Source: Amphibalanus amphitrite
Lineage: Eukaryota; Arthropoda; Thecostraca; Balanomorpha; Balanidae
Length of the DNA stretch: 64,000 nucleotides
Direction of reading: 5' to 3'
NCBI RefSeq assembly: GCF_019059575.1
Contig: NW_024881561.1
Coordinates: 310,001-374,000 of the forward strand
A model generated the notes under the pieces. It worked only from the letters and a program-made list of their open reading frames with translations. It was not told where the DNA came from and did no database searches. A program made the position numbers and the translations under genes. Below are positions 1 to 11,754 of this stretch, one piece after another (positions within the stretch are counted from its first letter, which is position 1; each line of letters starts with the position of its first letter).

Positions 1-1199
1 TTTTTGAGCGTGTCTGCACCATGCACAGTGTACGGTGCTAGCTTTCCACGCCACCCACAGTGCAGTTACACCGGCACTATCTGCTGATTTTCACCCGGTG
101 ACGTGAATTGACGATAACTTCTGCGGAGGCTACGCTGACGTTGCCGTTCAGGCTGAAGACAGGGCTCGGCCGCTTCATTGGCTTCGGCCGCTTCAGGTCT
201 GTGATCGCTGAAGAGACGATAGCTAGTATTTTCGACGAACGGAGATGGTCCATGGCGTTGCTTTGTTGGGGACCTGGACATGAGAGGTAGGTATGACGTC
301 CGTTTTACGTGAGGATATCGTTCATAAGGTGTTAAACCGCCTCAACGTTCCATTTAAAATATAATTGTATGCAAACGTCGAACGTGAGGATGTGTTGCAA
401 CGTTTTACCTGGCGATGTTCTTACGCATTAAATGAGATGATAACTCTCGGGCCCCACACGCACGGGTCAAGGCCACCGTTTGCCACTATAGTAGCGGTGA
501 TGAGTTTTACACCACCCGGCTGCTCCTGAATAACAGATTGTGCCGGCGAGGTCACCGGGTGGACCGGCCCCGGAGGACGTGGTCCTTCCTCTCTGTCCTG
601 CCCTCCTGGTTCTCAGACCGGCCCCCGGAGGACGTGGTCCTCTCTGCACCCCTGCCCTCCTGGTTCTCAGACCGGCCCGGAGTCGAGGCCAGCGGGCCAG
701 CATCCACAGGAAATACTCCGGCCGTCCTGCTCGGCGCGGCGGAAGGACGGCACGGAGACGACTGGAACTGCGGGAAGCCCGCGGCGGCGTCAGGGACCTC
801 TCTCCCCGTCCCTCCCTCCCCGCCGTGTGTGCGTCGGTTTCAGGGTGCAGCTGGACACCGCACGTCCGCGCAGCTGGCGGGGATGTGACGGCCGAGCGGA
901 AACTATCGCTAGTGCCAACGTGTGTGTGCGCTGAGCTGAGTCTGAATCAGACATTTCCGTTCTGTGGCAGAAAGGCCTCGAACCGATCTCCTGGTACGCA
1001 GCCTAAGATAGCTTCGGATAGACGGCACTCGTTTGCCGGCTCAGCCGATTATCGACTTGCTAGAGCCTGCCGTTTACGTGTGAGCGCCTTGCTTGGACAA
1101 TGTCAAACAATACGTAACTAAGACTTTATAGGTACTTAAGTTTCGTCAAAAGCACAGTCATAACGAATGTTAGGCTAAAGGTGAACAAACTGATATATT
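1..1199. other. Intergenic stretch, no gene supported
   Basis: I see no protein family, RNA gene or transposon terminus here. Open frames at 467-1121 lie in GC-rich DNA and look like chance. The one structure is the 54-bp tandem duplication listed separately. Confidence 0.6.
563..679. repeat. Tandem duplication, 54-bp unit, two copies
   Basis: ACCGGCCCC starts at 563, 617 and 671, giving an exact period of 54. The two units share GGAGGACGTGGTCCT and CCCTCCTGGTTCTCAG and differ at a few internal bases. Confidence 0.85.
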
Positions 1200-1429
1200 G
1201 GTACGGCCCTCCAGCAAAAGAGTGGTTGGTTAGCCTATGTCCTTTTGGTGTAATAATATTAAATGACAGGGACACCTCTGTGAAATGACTCAATAGAAAT
1301 GAGAAGAGGGTTCGTGCACACACTTCGGCAATGGTTTTCAACAGCCATTATACGTATTCATCAATGCAGATCGATTATTTTGATGTTGGCAACCAACCAG
1401 GCAACCACTAATACCTGGAGGGCCGTACC
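1200..1429. mobile_element. Small inverted-repeat element (MITE-like)
   Basis: GGTACGGCCCTCCAG at 1200-1214 is the exact reverse complement of CTGGAGGGCCGTACC at 1415-1429. Just inside, GAGTGGTTGGTT and AACCAACCAGGCAACCACT continue the pairing imperfectly. I cannot define a target duplication, so the superfamily is open. No coding capacity. Confidence 0.6.
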
Positions 1430-3221
1430 TAAACTCTATGAGTTGAGGTCGAGATTACAGCCAAGTCGATAGATGCAAAACAAAATTAGCTTGTTCATTG
1501 TTCGTGCGACCCGCCAATGATCTTGTTATTATCTCGGTGCAAAATACCTTTTAATTGGAAACACATTTTAACTGCTGATCGGCACGAGAAGTGCGTAGCT
1601 AGCTGCGAACAGCTGCGGAACATTCCTACCGCGGCAATCAACACATCTGTGACTAGGTCGCCAGCTGCCACAGTTTGTTCTCGCCTCTGTTGAGGAGCAC
1701 AATGGAACTGGGCCGCCCTTTAGGTAAGGCCGCGATCCACCTGGGTTGCGGCACGCGAGAAGGCACCGACGGCGAGGCCGCGTGCCACCGGCGCCAGTTT
1801 TGCAACGGACGGCTGCTCTCAGGACAGGGCTGGGCGGGGAGAGCACAGGTGCTCTGCGGCTGCGAGAAGGGTCAATTAGATCCTCGATACCGCTGCAGGT
1901 CTTCCAAATCGTCTGCAAATGAGGACCAGTTACCTCATTGCGCTGCAGGTAGGCATAACCGAGTGTATGTGTGGATTCTGTTTGATTTCTTATTTTGCTT
2001 GCATGCGATACGAGCATTTGCTTTGAGTTTTCCAGCGGTGTTTCGGGCTGCGTCCTCGAGCGATATCTTTCTCCTTATGGACCAGCGAAATGAGAACTGA
2101 AAAAACAACATCCATCCATCAACCCTGTCGCATCGTTTGGTTTCCGGCTAATTTCAGTCCCATTGCTCCATCCTTCCGGCCTTGTTCTGACAGTGCAGCG
2201 CGGCAGTTATAGTCCTGTGTCGCCGGCGGCAGGGTCAGGCCGGTCTCCATCCGACCCTGGCAGCCCCGCGACGGCCACTGCAGGCCTCGGTCAGCACACC
2301 GCCCCCGGCGCGAACGAGGCGCATCGCCGCGCCGCCAGGAACGCACTTTCACTGTCGGGGTCGGCGGCAGGCAAATGATATACCCACCGAGTATATAGAT
2401 AACCGGCCTGTGCCGATGGCCGGGACAGGCGGCGAGCGCTGCATCAATGTCGAACGCAGCCAAGGGCGGCATTGACACGTGTGAAAGATTCTCATCGAAT
2501 TAAGAAAATTAATGGCTGTGACAGCCAGGAAACAAAGAGTTCGTAATGGAATAACAGCCACATAGTCGTACCTCATGCATAAAACAACCCAAGGATACCC
2601 AATGATAATTTATTTTGTCTACCAAAGCGAAACATGGATCAAGTGAATTTGAAAACAACGAAGGGTTTTCTACAAATCTTCCGATGAGAAACAATCAAAC
2701 CCTTGTTGAGGCGGTGATTCAAGCCGACCTTACACCTGCGAAGCACACCTGTGTGCCTTGCGTCGCCGTCGTTCGACCACGCCTCAGCGCCGGTCGCCAG
2801 CCTGTTCCGCTCGTCAGCTCACATGTGCGCCCAAGGCGGGCGCAGGTCGGTAGTGGCTGGCCATAGGGCCTTGGGCTGGCCGGTGAGGCAGCAGTTCAGC
2901 AGGCGGTACGGCCCAGCGGCCGCGGCCCAGTCATCTGCGGGGAGGCCGGCGAAAACCAGCTCGAGCCAGACACGGCCGGAGCTCGGCCGAGGCCAGTGTT
3001 TATGACGAGCGCGATCGGCGGCGCCGGCGCAACTGGCGACGAATGGCGGAGGCGGCGGAGCCTTCACATCTCGCACGAAGGCCACCCAGGCACTCATATT
3101 GGCTGGTGTTAATCATGCAAACAACAGAGATCGTCGTGATGTTCGATCGTTTCGCCATTACGAAACGTTTTCAATGATTTGATGGTTGGTATGACCCAAA
3201 TGCAGCTGCAACATATGACTG
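1430..3221. other. Intergenic stretch, no gene supported
   Basis: It is mixed in composition, GC-rich at 1720-1880, 2210-2370 and 2740-3060. Overlapping frames on both strands resemble no known family and carry no splice-supported structure. Confidence 0.5.
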
Positions 3222-3292
3222 GACACCGGCAGTGGCGGCGGATTCGATTTTGGCGTGGGGGGGGGGGGGCAAGATCCCAGTCGAGATGATGT

Positions 3293-3553
3293 CATAGGCG
3301 GATCCAGAAAGACGTTTCCGACACTGTAGGGGACATACCCCCCGAAAAAGTGTCCCAAATCCAAAAACTCCTTGGATTCCGATTCCTTACGGATCTACTG
3401 CTGAACAGTATAAAGCAAAAAAATAAAAAATCCTGATAAAAGTGTTATTATTAGGAAACATAACGTACGCTTTGTCTATTTCGGGCGATGCAGGGGCCAG
3501 GGGAGGGAGAGTAAATATTTGCTTTAAATGCCCGCTCCCTGGATCCGCCAGTG
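3293..3553. mobile_element. hAT-like MITE nested in the 3.2-6.8 kb element
   Basis: Left end CATAGGCGGATCCAG and right end CTGGATCCGCCAGTG are near-perfect inverted repeats of the same CAnnGGCGG type as the host element. Flanks GATGATGT and GACAATGT agree at 6 of 8 bases, a decayed target duplication. Non-coding. Confidence 0.6.
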
Positions 3554-4439
3554 GACAATGTAACGCTTTTCGTATTGCTGTATTAGAAAAAAAGTTTCAA
3601 TGGGAAAAGTTGTGCCATAACCCGATCCCATATTAGATGTTGAAGAACGGTTTCAAACCTTTTGAAGTAGGCGAGCGCTTTCCTTCAACATGAGGTAACT
3701 CGTTAGCATTTCCTCTGTTCATTTTACGTTCGATTTCCGTTTAACCTTCCTTTAAAAAGTATTTCTGAGACAGATATCAACTAGCTCACAGCGGGAGGAG
3801 ACCGCTCAAACATTCAGAGACAGTCGGTCGCATCTAAACCTATTGGGACAGCGATCCGCCAGAAACCCTCCCCAAGGCAGTAGCTCGCCAACTAAGCCCA
3901 CCGAGACGGGCTGTCTCGATGGGTTTATACAGTTAGCCTACAGCAAGGCTTAACTAAGGCCCAAATGCTCGTCAAGCTGGGAACGGAGGGCTGAGGTGAG
4001 GGAGCGTGGCGGTGGGCTGGGGTGAAGGAACGATGGACTGAAACGAGAATCCAGAAGCTCTGGGTAGGGCGTTTCTTTTAGGGTGCGCTGACTGCGGTAA
4101 GGTCCAAATTATCACACCAAATTTTGCCACGACATCTACCGATTCAGGCACTCGAGAATCAGCGGCCAGTGATATCTGCAAGAGCATTTCCAACCCAGAT
4201 TCAGCCTGGTGTCAGGGTGCCTCAGGTGGCTTTAATTAAAGTTGCACATACCTCAGTGCAGCCAGTCTGTCGCCGAAACCATTCGGAACAGACTTCAACA
4301 AAAAGTGAGACAAGGTTAGTGCTATCGTTATAAAAGTGCCATTATAGCCTTGGGCCCCGTTGGCTTGACCCACCGGAAGGTGGTAGTTATCGGACGCTGC
4401 GGGGCATACTCATTTTTCCAAAATGCCTCAGATTTCGCT

Positions 4440-4599
4440 TTCGTGTTCATAGGCGGCGGAACGGGGAGGGCACCGGGGCACCGTGCCCCCCTTTGATTTT
4501 GGCATTTTAACGTTAGCGCTATGGGCGTTGCATGGAAAGAATGGAACCAAAAGTCGGCAGGCCCTTAATTGAAGGTGTTCCGCCGCTACTGTTCGTGTT
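4440..4599. mobile_element. 144-bp hAT-like MITE with perfect 8-bp target duplication
   Basis: The element is 4448-4591. CATAGGCGGCGGAAC at the left matches the reverse complement of GTTCCGCCGCTACTG at the right at 13 of 15 positions. TTCGTGTT flanks both sides (4440-4447, 4592-4599). The interior has a G-run and a GCACCGGGGCACCGTGC near-palindrome, as in the related copy at 12567-12822. Confidence 0.85.
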
Positions 4600-5415
4600 T
4601 GATGCTCTTTATTCTATAGTCAGCCTTTAGACAGAGGGGGGCCCACTAATGATCAGTGCCCTAACCCTCAAAAGTTTCCAACACTAATTTTTACTTTTTT
4701 ATAGTGAAAATTGAAATAAAGCGGATACTGAACTGTGAACATCCAGTTTTTACACTGGCCCCACACAAGCCTCCGAATGCCCAAAGCAGATCTCTGATGA
4801 CTGGCCTTTGGGTGTCATACCATACCGTGCATTGGTCAATGTCGTCAATGTGTACGACCTCGGCGTTTACCATTTTATGCGCTGGAAACTGTTGCGCTCG
4901 AAGAAATCAGGGGAGTGGCTTATTATGAGCGCTCATCAGTCCTAACTACCCGCAAGCGAATGGCTAGCCATTCCGTCTCCGCTCGCTTGCGATTTGGCAT
5001 TTATGTAGGTACAAAATAGAGGCAAACGACCACTGAAGGTATGAGTTGCGTCTCTTGCACACATCTATAAATCGAATCTGAAAAGACAAAAACAAAATGA
5101 TATAAAGCGGAAATGGTTAGCATTTACACATATTCAAAAGGCACCGTTGGACATGCTGTAGGAGCGCATAGCTGCAATATCAGGTTATGGAAATTTTCCT
5201 CATGTTTAGGGCACAATATGGAGGGGCAAGAATATACGTTTGCCCCTCCTCCAAAAGTTTCTTAGGGAACGATGCCTCCTCTGCCACCCCGTATCCGTCG
5301 CTCCTGAAGCGGTCACTGAAGGCCTGGGTTTCCGCTGCGTCACGTTGACGCTTATAAAGCCTCCAAAACTAGGTTGAAGATAGGAAAACTTCAATTGAAC
5401 GTGAACGCTTGCCAT

Positions 5416-6598
5416 TTAACCCGCGCGGGGCTGGGGGGGGTAACTTTTACCCCCCCTCGCGAATTTTTGCGATATCTCAAAAACGGCGGCGCGCAGCGCC
5501 GCCAAACTTTCAGTACCTTTTCTTACATCAATTGGACACCTTCCCTGAAAATTTGAGCGAAATCCGTCGGAAAATTTTTGAGAAATTGACGTTTTAGTGA
5601 CGTCATGTTCGCCATTTTCGCCTCAAAAACGGCAAAAGTTCAAACGCCGCTAACATCTTCATTTTTAAAGGAATCAAGACGTAACAAAAAAGGTTATACG
5701 TAATTTTACTTTGTCTATCAAATGGCTATCTCGGTTTTTTGAAAATTTTGGATTTTGGCCTAAATTTTTTCAAAAAACTGATTTTTTTGGGAAAATCATT
5801 ATAAAATCCAAAATTTTGAGTCTATCGAAAAAACCGGAATATATGTCAGAGAAGTCGTCTATGTACACCTACATACCAAATTTTAGAAGAATCGGTTCAA
5901 AAATGTGGGAGTTATTCAAAATTTTATGACGTCACGACACACATTTTTTTTAAATGACTTTTTTGGAAGTTCTAGACCTCGTACGGAAACAAAAATAGCA
6001 CCATTCGATTCGCCGTGAAAAACTGCATCAGATAGACACCTTTTTAGGCCTTAACAACCAACTTCAAAATTTGACCTCACTTGACCTGACCTTGACCTGA
6101 CCTCGACCTGAAATTCATCCAGAGGTGGTCCATATCACTAATTGAGTGTGCCTATTGAATTCTATGAGTAAAATGACCCATAAAACATGTGTCGCACATG
6201 CCCTTTTCTATATTTTGTTTTTGGTGACCTGACCTGACCTGACCTGACCTTGACCTTGACCTCTGAATGATATTGTATGCAACTAATATTGTCTTGGTAG
6301 CCTAAGAACACGTTTTGGGCGATCAGTCTCAGTCCATGACTCCATTCTTCGGCAACTACGGTGCAAGGCCGATACTGTAGAAACTTGCAATTTGTACCCT
6401 TGACCTGACCTTGACCTTGACCTCAAACTTTAAATTAAGTACATGTTTTTAGTAGTTCGTGATGAGAGCTTTCGATTGGCGTTTGAATTTTCCAAATCGG
6501 ACCATTAGTTCGGGAGATAACAGGGGGGGGGGGGTAAAATTTACCCCCCCCCCCAGCCCCGCGCGTTCGGCTGGAGACCCCAGCCCCGCGCGGGTTAA
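5416..6598 (+). mobile_element. E-family element, copy 1 (TTAA-flanked, non-autonomous)
   Basis: TTAA flanks both sides (5416-5419, 6595-6598). The first 15 bases, CCCGCGCGGGGCTGG, recur exactly as the reverse complement at the 3' end. After the word comes a G-run, GTAACTTTTAC and a C-run; the 3' end has the matching GTAAAATTTAC between G- and C-runs. The word block occurs twice at the 3' end, separated by TTCGGCTGGAGA. A perfect 8-bp-arm hairpin (GGCGGCGC-GCA-GCGCCGCC) sits at 5485-5503. Arrays of TGACCT words occupy 6062-6110, 6225-6265 and 6400-6425. TTAA plus a CCC start resembles piggyBac-type elements (known family trait); membership is inferred. No transposase frame. It inserted into the hAT-like element at 3230-6803. 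Confidence 0.85.
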
Positions 6599-6699
6599 GA
6601 AAGGCAACGTATGATAAAGTTATGGGCATCTGGTTACATCTTCAGATGATCGAACAGAATAATCAGGTACATGGTTTCTTGTCTAAGCTTTGTCACAAA

Positions 6700-6803
6700 T
6701 TATGGGGGGGGGGGGGCAAAAAGATACTTTTGCCCCCCCCCCACGAGTTTGCCAGAGGGGGCAGCTGCCCCCCTGCCCCCCCCCCCCGAATCCGCCGCCC
6801 CTG
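6700..6803. repeat. G-run/C-run hairpin cassettes at the right end of the hAT-like element
   Basis: GGGGGGCAAAAAGATACTTTTGCCCCCC forms a near-palindrome at about 6705-6742, followed by GGGGGCAGCTGCCCCC at about 6757-6772. A related GGGGCAAGAATATACGTTTGCCCC lies at about 5221-5245. Confidence 0.7.
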
Positions 6804-6811
6804 GACACCGG

Positions 6812-8040
6812 GGAAAGAAAATACGGAAGGCCGCCTTTCTCGTAGTTCAAACATTCAAGGGGTACACCCATTGTTTTCAGTTTTGTTTCTGTGCGCTTGT
6901 GCAAAGAAGTATAGGCTTCTTTGCGTACGTTCCAACTTCGGACTCTAAATTCTGGACTGCAGGAATTCGCCGATCGGAAAGTAGGTGTCTAAAGAGCAGG
7001 TCCAACGCAACAAGATCTGACGATCTGTTTAGCGGGGCTCTGTCCTTGTGAATCGTTCCATTCAAAATGTTCTGGACAAGCTTATGTCAAAATGCATTGC
7101 ATCCACAGTTCAGCAATGTTAATTGTTAAACACAATACAATATAAGCATCTTCATTACAAATGCAGTCGATGTCGACACAGGAGCACAAGCACATCTCCT
7201 TCGCTATCACGATCTATTAGCGCGAGCGGCGATCTGCAGCATCAGCTACGAAGATCGCGCTGCTGTGCCAACTCGTCACAAGGCCGGGCTGGTGATATTG
7301 ATAGACTGTTGCGCAATCAATGATCAGGTAGCTGTGCTAAATCAAGAGATCACCTTAGGGAACTGCAGTTTGGAGCTTGCAAGTCGCATGCACGCCTATT
7401 CAGATGCTTCTGCGATCCTTTATCACGATGCTAGGACGTCATCCAAGCTCTCATCATCGCTCATTAGGGCTGATAGTGACCTCAGAAGGCAACATTAGCC
7501 CATATCGACTGACGAACATCACATCTGTCATGGTCGCTGCTCTGTTCACCGGCGCGTGTACATCCTATAGTATGCCGTATATCGTTTGGCAAGGCGGGAG
7601 ACCACCGGCGCGAAGGACATCAGCAGCCAGCGGGGGTGCGGAATGGTGCAGGTGAACAATGATGGCTCATCTGTTCTGAGCTAACTAGAACAGCGTGCGA
7701 CTAGTCGGGACCAGCTTTACAGGATCGGATTCGGGACCGCCCTGTAACGTCACCCGGCGTACGGCCCTTCAGGCTGTACCTATCGTTAACAGATCTGTAA
7801 CCGCCCTGTAATGTCACCCGGCCCGGTCCTTGAGGCTGTTACCTATCGTTAACAGGTCCGGGGTCGTCTAATTAGGACAGATGTGTCAAAACTCGGTAGC
7901 TGAAATTGCATGAAGACGGTACTTTAGTAGGTAATGAGATGGAATGTTTTGCACGTTGAGGTTTCGATGAAAATGTGCAAACACGACAGTTGTATTCGGG
8001 AGAAAATCGCAACATGATAGAACTAGAAGGTACATATTTG
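6812..8040. other. Intergenic stretch, no gene supported
   Basis: No recognised coding or RNA gene. It contains the 64-bp tandem duplication at 7736-7862 and ends at the truncated LINE. Confidence 0.5.
7736..7862. repeat. Tandem duplication, about 64-bp unit, two copies
   Basis: ACCGCCCTGTAA starts at 7736 and again at 7800. Both units continue through GTCACCCGGC, a variable CCTT.AGGCTG and TACCTATCGTTAACAG. Confidence 0.8.
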
Positions 8041-9401
8041 TACCTTCTAGAACCAGGGGTATTGACCACCCCTGGTTCAAAGCCTACCTAACAGATAGAT
8101 GCCAATATGTACGAGGCTGTAGTGATGTTACAGGCCTTGTCTCATCGGGTGTTCCACAAGGAAGTGTCCTGGGTCCTTTACTGTTTAACATATATGTGAA
8201 CGATTTGCCTACTGTCGCTCCTGAGCCAGGTTCCATGATTCAATATGCTGATGATACCCAGGTGCTAGTGTCTGGATCACCTCACGACCTGGTTGATATG
8301 GTCGATCGTCTTCAGGTTTTGCTTAAAAAGTTAAGGACTTGGTTCTCACAAAATCACCTATCACTGAATGTTGCTAAATCACAGGTTATTGTTTTTGGCT
8401 CCAAGGTTATCTTGAAACGGATCGACCTGAAGAGCATACAAATATTTGATACCGTCGTGCCTATCAAACGGTCCGTGATCAGTTTGGGTGTGACACTTGA
8501 CAGCTGTCTCACATGGAGCAACCACATTGACACAATTACGGGCAAATGTATCGGCATGCTAATCCGTTTGAGTCAGCTGCGCCACATGATGCCTTTAAAA
8601 ACTATTGTCCTACTGATAAACTCGTTAGTTTTGCCGCATATGCGTTTCTGTGTTTCAGTGTGGGGAAACTGCAGTATGACTCAAGCAAAAAGAATAGCTA
8701 AGATTGTTAAATTTGCCAGGCGAATCGCGGGTCGCGAAGGCAAAAGTGTGGCATGGCGTGTTGATCTTGCCACGGAATATAAAATTGCTGCTCTTAATAT
8801 TGTCCGCCAATGTCTGCTTTTTCCTGAAAGTACAACGCCTCTCGTTTCGACGCTTTTTATGACACGACAATCTGAACGTAACACAAGACAATCAGAGAAC
8901 CTTGATCTTGTTGCCCCAAGAACGGAATTCATGAAAAATTTTCTTTCTTACCAAGGCTCTAAGCTTTGGAACAGCTTGCCCCCTCAAGTGAGGAACGCCT
9001 CAAAGAATGAAGTAATAAAGTACATTCTAACTAAGGCAGACATTGACAAGCCATGATTATCGGTCATATGCTCGTACTTATACAATGTATCGTTTCAACG
9101 TGTGCAATTGCCAGTGTTTCATTTGATGTCACTCGCCAGTCACTGCACTTTACGTTTGAGGACTACTTCTTTGTATCAGGAGAATATTGATATGGTGGCA
9201 GTTTGAGTCTGTTCATGTAACGTGCATGTAGCCTGTAGGTAACATGCATAGGTAATAGGTATGTTCATACGTGGATCATGTAAAGTGTTGTGTACCTGGT
9301 GAACTGTATGTATGTACCTACCTCGTGCCTATTTTCACCGTAACGCCCACGTTTCTGTGGTTGGTGAAAATAAATGAAATAATAATAATAATAATAATAA
9401 T
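8033..9401 (+). mobile_element. 5'-truncated non-LTR retrotransposon (CR1/L2/jockey-like)
   Basis: A reverse transcriptase frame (8073-9056) is followed by about 300 bp of 3' untranslated sequence ending in an (AAT)n microsatellite at 9376-9401. Short-repeat tails are usual in CR1/L2-type LINEs. The 5' edge sits next to a palindrome, AGAAGGTAC..GTACCTTCT (about 8027-8050). The endonuclease and the N-terminal reverse transcriptase blocks are missing, as expected from incomplete reverse transcription. I see no target duplication. Confidence 0.85.
8073..9056 (+). pseudogene. LINE reverse transcriptase, C-terminal fragment
   Basis: This is the C-terminal part of an ORF2-type protein that copies LINE RNA at the nicked target. 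The frame is continuous for 327 codons. It starts at WFKAYLTDR, runs through the GVPQGSVLGPLLFNIYVNDL block (about 8145-8210) and reaches the catalytic YADD at 8244-8255, then the LNVAKSQVIVFGSK block. The C-terminal thumb and LPPQVRNA-type region follow, ending at TGA 9054-9056. The frame runs upstream of the GTG at 8196, so there is no genuine start codon. Full-length LINE ORF2 proteins are about 900-1000 residues, so two-thirds are missing. No internal stop or frameshift is seen, so the copy is fairly young. It is not expected to be functional without its endonuclease. Confidence 0.88.
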
Positions 9402-10336
9402 TTTTGGGTGATAAGTTTCCAGTTCATGATGCAGTCTATTGTTAGCTCTTCGCTTCTAACGCCCCAGAGTGATCACGCATTTGTTGATCCCATTGTAAAT
9501 ATGCGTCAACAAACCAAGCCCCGCCGCGGCACAGCGAGGATCCGCGCCTACGTCCGCCTAGTAACAGGGCAGCCCCCTCCCTCGCCCCCCCCCCCCCCGC
9601 GTGGTCTCTGCTCCGGCTGCGTCTGCGTGTCCGGTGTTTTTGCTGCAGTTGCGAGGCAAATCTCTGGCACAGAGTCCAAAACATAAACAGAGGATGACGC
9701 GTCCCCCGTCTTTGATGCTTTCCACAGAGCGGTAGGCGGGCGCGAGGCTCACTCAGCGCCGCCGGCCAGCGCCCGCAGTTTGTTACCAGGCGAACTGGGG
9801 CCCTTTCACCACATCGAGGCGGCCCTCGGGGGTGACGGTCTGTTTTGGCCACGCTGCTCCATATACACGATACCGCCATTCCGTGATTTCCCCACAAAAG
9901 TGTATCGCGATCACGGCCGACCAAATACTACTGGCATGTGACGGTGCGATCGCATGTTGTCGGCGATGTGCTGTTAGATTCACTATCTACCGGGGTACGA
10001 AGGCAGCTCTACCGAGCGAAACACAACGGTATCGGAGCTATATCCTGGACGGCTCGGGTCCCAGGGTCCGCCGACACACGGCGAGCATTATAAACTCAAG
10101 ACAGCATGGAATTGGACACTTGGCCAGCCCCCGGGCTGGCCGTTTGACCACCCGAACCAAAGCGTCGGGCTGATTCGGAGCTCAGCTGCAGCAGCTGGTG
10201 ACATAACCAAGATGAACTGCTGATCTCTGATTTCTTATGAAATGCGATCTGTTGGCAAAACAAGCTAATAATTCCGACCAGTCGCAATTGTGCCATCATA
10301 ATTGCAATTAGGTCTTGGGATTCAGGGCACATGTAT
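9402..10336. other. Intergenic stretch, no gene supported
   Basis: GC-rich from about 9520 to 9800, with a C-run at 9585-9598. A perfect GGCCAGCCC/GGGCTGGCC hairpin lies at about 10122-10141. No recognised gene. Confidence 0.5.
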
Positions 10337-10456
10337 CAGTAGGTCTACAAAAAAAGTCTCCGCCGTAAGCGGGTCACCAGTGGGCAGTTAGCGCCTGAGC
10401 GCTACTCGGGCGCCACCTGCCCGGATACGGAGAGGACTTATTTTGTAGACCTACTG
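10337..10456. mobile_element. 120-bp foldback MITE
   Basis: CAGTAGGTCTACAAAA opens the element and its reverse complement, with one change, closes it. The arms extend through AAGTC and the interior GGGCAGTTAGCGCC / GGGCGCCACCTGCCC pairs again, so almost the whole element can fold. TA lies just outside the right end and one base away on the left. Superfamily is uncertain. Confidence 0.75.
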
Positions 10457-11049
10457 TACCGTCGTGTCAGCCCATTTCCCTAACCACTCGTGTTTCGCTC
10501 CAAGTGTTGTTTATAAGGATTCTCTGCACGGCCCGCACCGCACTGGCCAGTCGCACAGCCCCCAGCCCACGCTTCCCAATTGCTGCAGCCGGCGGCACCC
10601 ACTATCCAAGTATCCATCCCACGGCGCGGCGCGGCCTTCCGGTTTCGCGTGCCGCCGTCACCGAGGCTGGTCCGCATCCCTATATGTATCCAGGTGGTCG
10701 TAGCGACATGGCGTGCCTCCGTGGGACAGCCGGCACACCCCGGTAGCAGCCGGTGGGACACGTGTGTATCCGACTGTCAGCCGCAGACTGCAGCCGCCGA
10801 CCGGCCCGGCAGTCCACGTCCTGATCATATAACGGAGCCCAGACCGTGCAGGAAAGTCGCCTCCCAGTGCCTGAATGCCTATCTTTAACCGTTATAAGCA
10901 ACTCATAGACGTACTTAGTCTGAACGCCAATTGCAAATGTGGGCATATTTGCTTGCATTTTGCTTTGCCATAGCCAAATACCCAGCAGTCGGTCTATCGG
11001 ACACTTGCCCTTCAGTCAAAGACCATACAATTTGGCAAAGGTCGTTGAC

Positions 11050-11535
11050 TTAAAGGGACCCTCCCACCTTAACATTAGATTTGAGTTGAGATAGCCAAAA
11101 TGGGGTCCCTGGCTCACAATTACCGGTTTCGGCACTCACAACATCGAGAAATGCCTTAAATCGGAAATATTGAATTTCAAAATTGCAGCATTTTGATTCA
11201 GAGGGGCTAATGCTTAGGAATACCCCTCTGAATGTGTGACGTCAGCGCAAATATCTAACGATTTTTAAATGTTTGACTAAAACGTTTTGTAGCACGCGGT
11301 GGTATATGCTATTTGCGCGCAACATCTGCCGCAAACGCCGCACTTCTAAAATCAAGTCGCTAGAAACAGCGGAGATCCCAAAAAAGTAAACAAAAGTAAA
11401 AGTCTAATATCTTGAAAACCGGTGAATATTTTTCGGTGAAATTTGGTAGATATTCGTTTTCGCTCTTTCTGAACCGAGCGACATCACTTTCATGCCAATT
11501 CATGAACTTTTTTGAAGGTGGGAGGGTCCCTTTAA
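11050..11535. mobile_element. TTAA-flanked MITE with AGGGACC termini
   Basis: The element is 11054-11531. AGGGACCCTCCCACCTT at the left is matched by AAGGTGGGAGGGTCCCT at the right, and TTAA abuts both ends. TTAA targets are characteristic of piggyBac-type transposases (known), and the assignment is inferred. Non-coding. The element at 51021-51568 has the same layout with AGGAAATAG ends. Confidence 0.8.
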
Positions 11536-11543
11536 ATGTCATG

Positions 11544-11598
11544 TCATCAATATTCTGCTGGGGGTGGGGGATACCCACCCCCAGCAGAATATTGATGA
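11544..11598. repeat. Perfect 25-bp-arm palindrome
   Basis: TCATCAATATTCTGCTGGGG and onward is mirrored exactly through ATATTGATGA, with GGATA as the 5-base centre. It lies 8 bp beyond the TTAA flank of the preceding MITE. It could be a hairpin RNA, a tiny foldback element or a former excision product. Confidence 0.85.
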
Positions 11599-11754
11599 CT
11601 CCAACATTCAACAAGTATCACAGCGTCATGACATGCTGGGCAACTGAAGCCTATATCGCACCTTTCGTGGCGCTTAGCAAAGCCGGCCGTCTATCTGCGT
11701 AATACTAAACGTCCGTGGGATAGGAAGATTTTGCGCCGGCGGCTAAAAGATAGC

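Larger units (their letters stand above)
3222..6811. mobile_element. hAT-like non-autonomous element with 8-bp target duplication (composite nest)
   Basis: The element proper is 3230-6803. Its left end CAGTGGCGGCGGATTCG (3230-3246) matches the reverse complement of the right end (6787-6803) at 16 of 17 positions. The direct repeat GACACCGG lies immediately outside both ends (3222-3229 and 6804-6811), the 8-bp duplication typical of hAT transposition. Long G/C runs follow both termini. No transposase frame is present. At least three later insertions are nested: 3293-3553, 4448-4591 and the TTAA-flanked element at 5416-6598. Without them it would be about 2 kb. hAT assignment rests on terminus style and duplication length. 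Confidence 0.8.
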
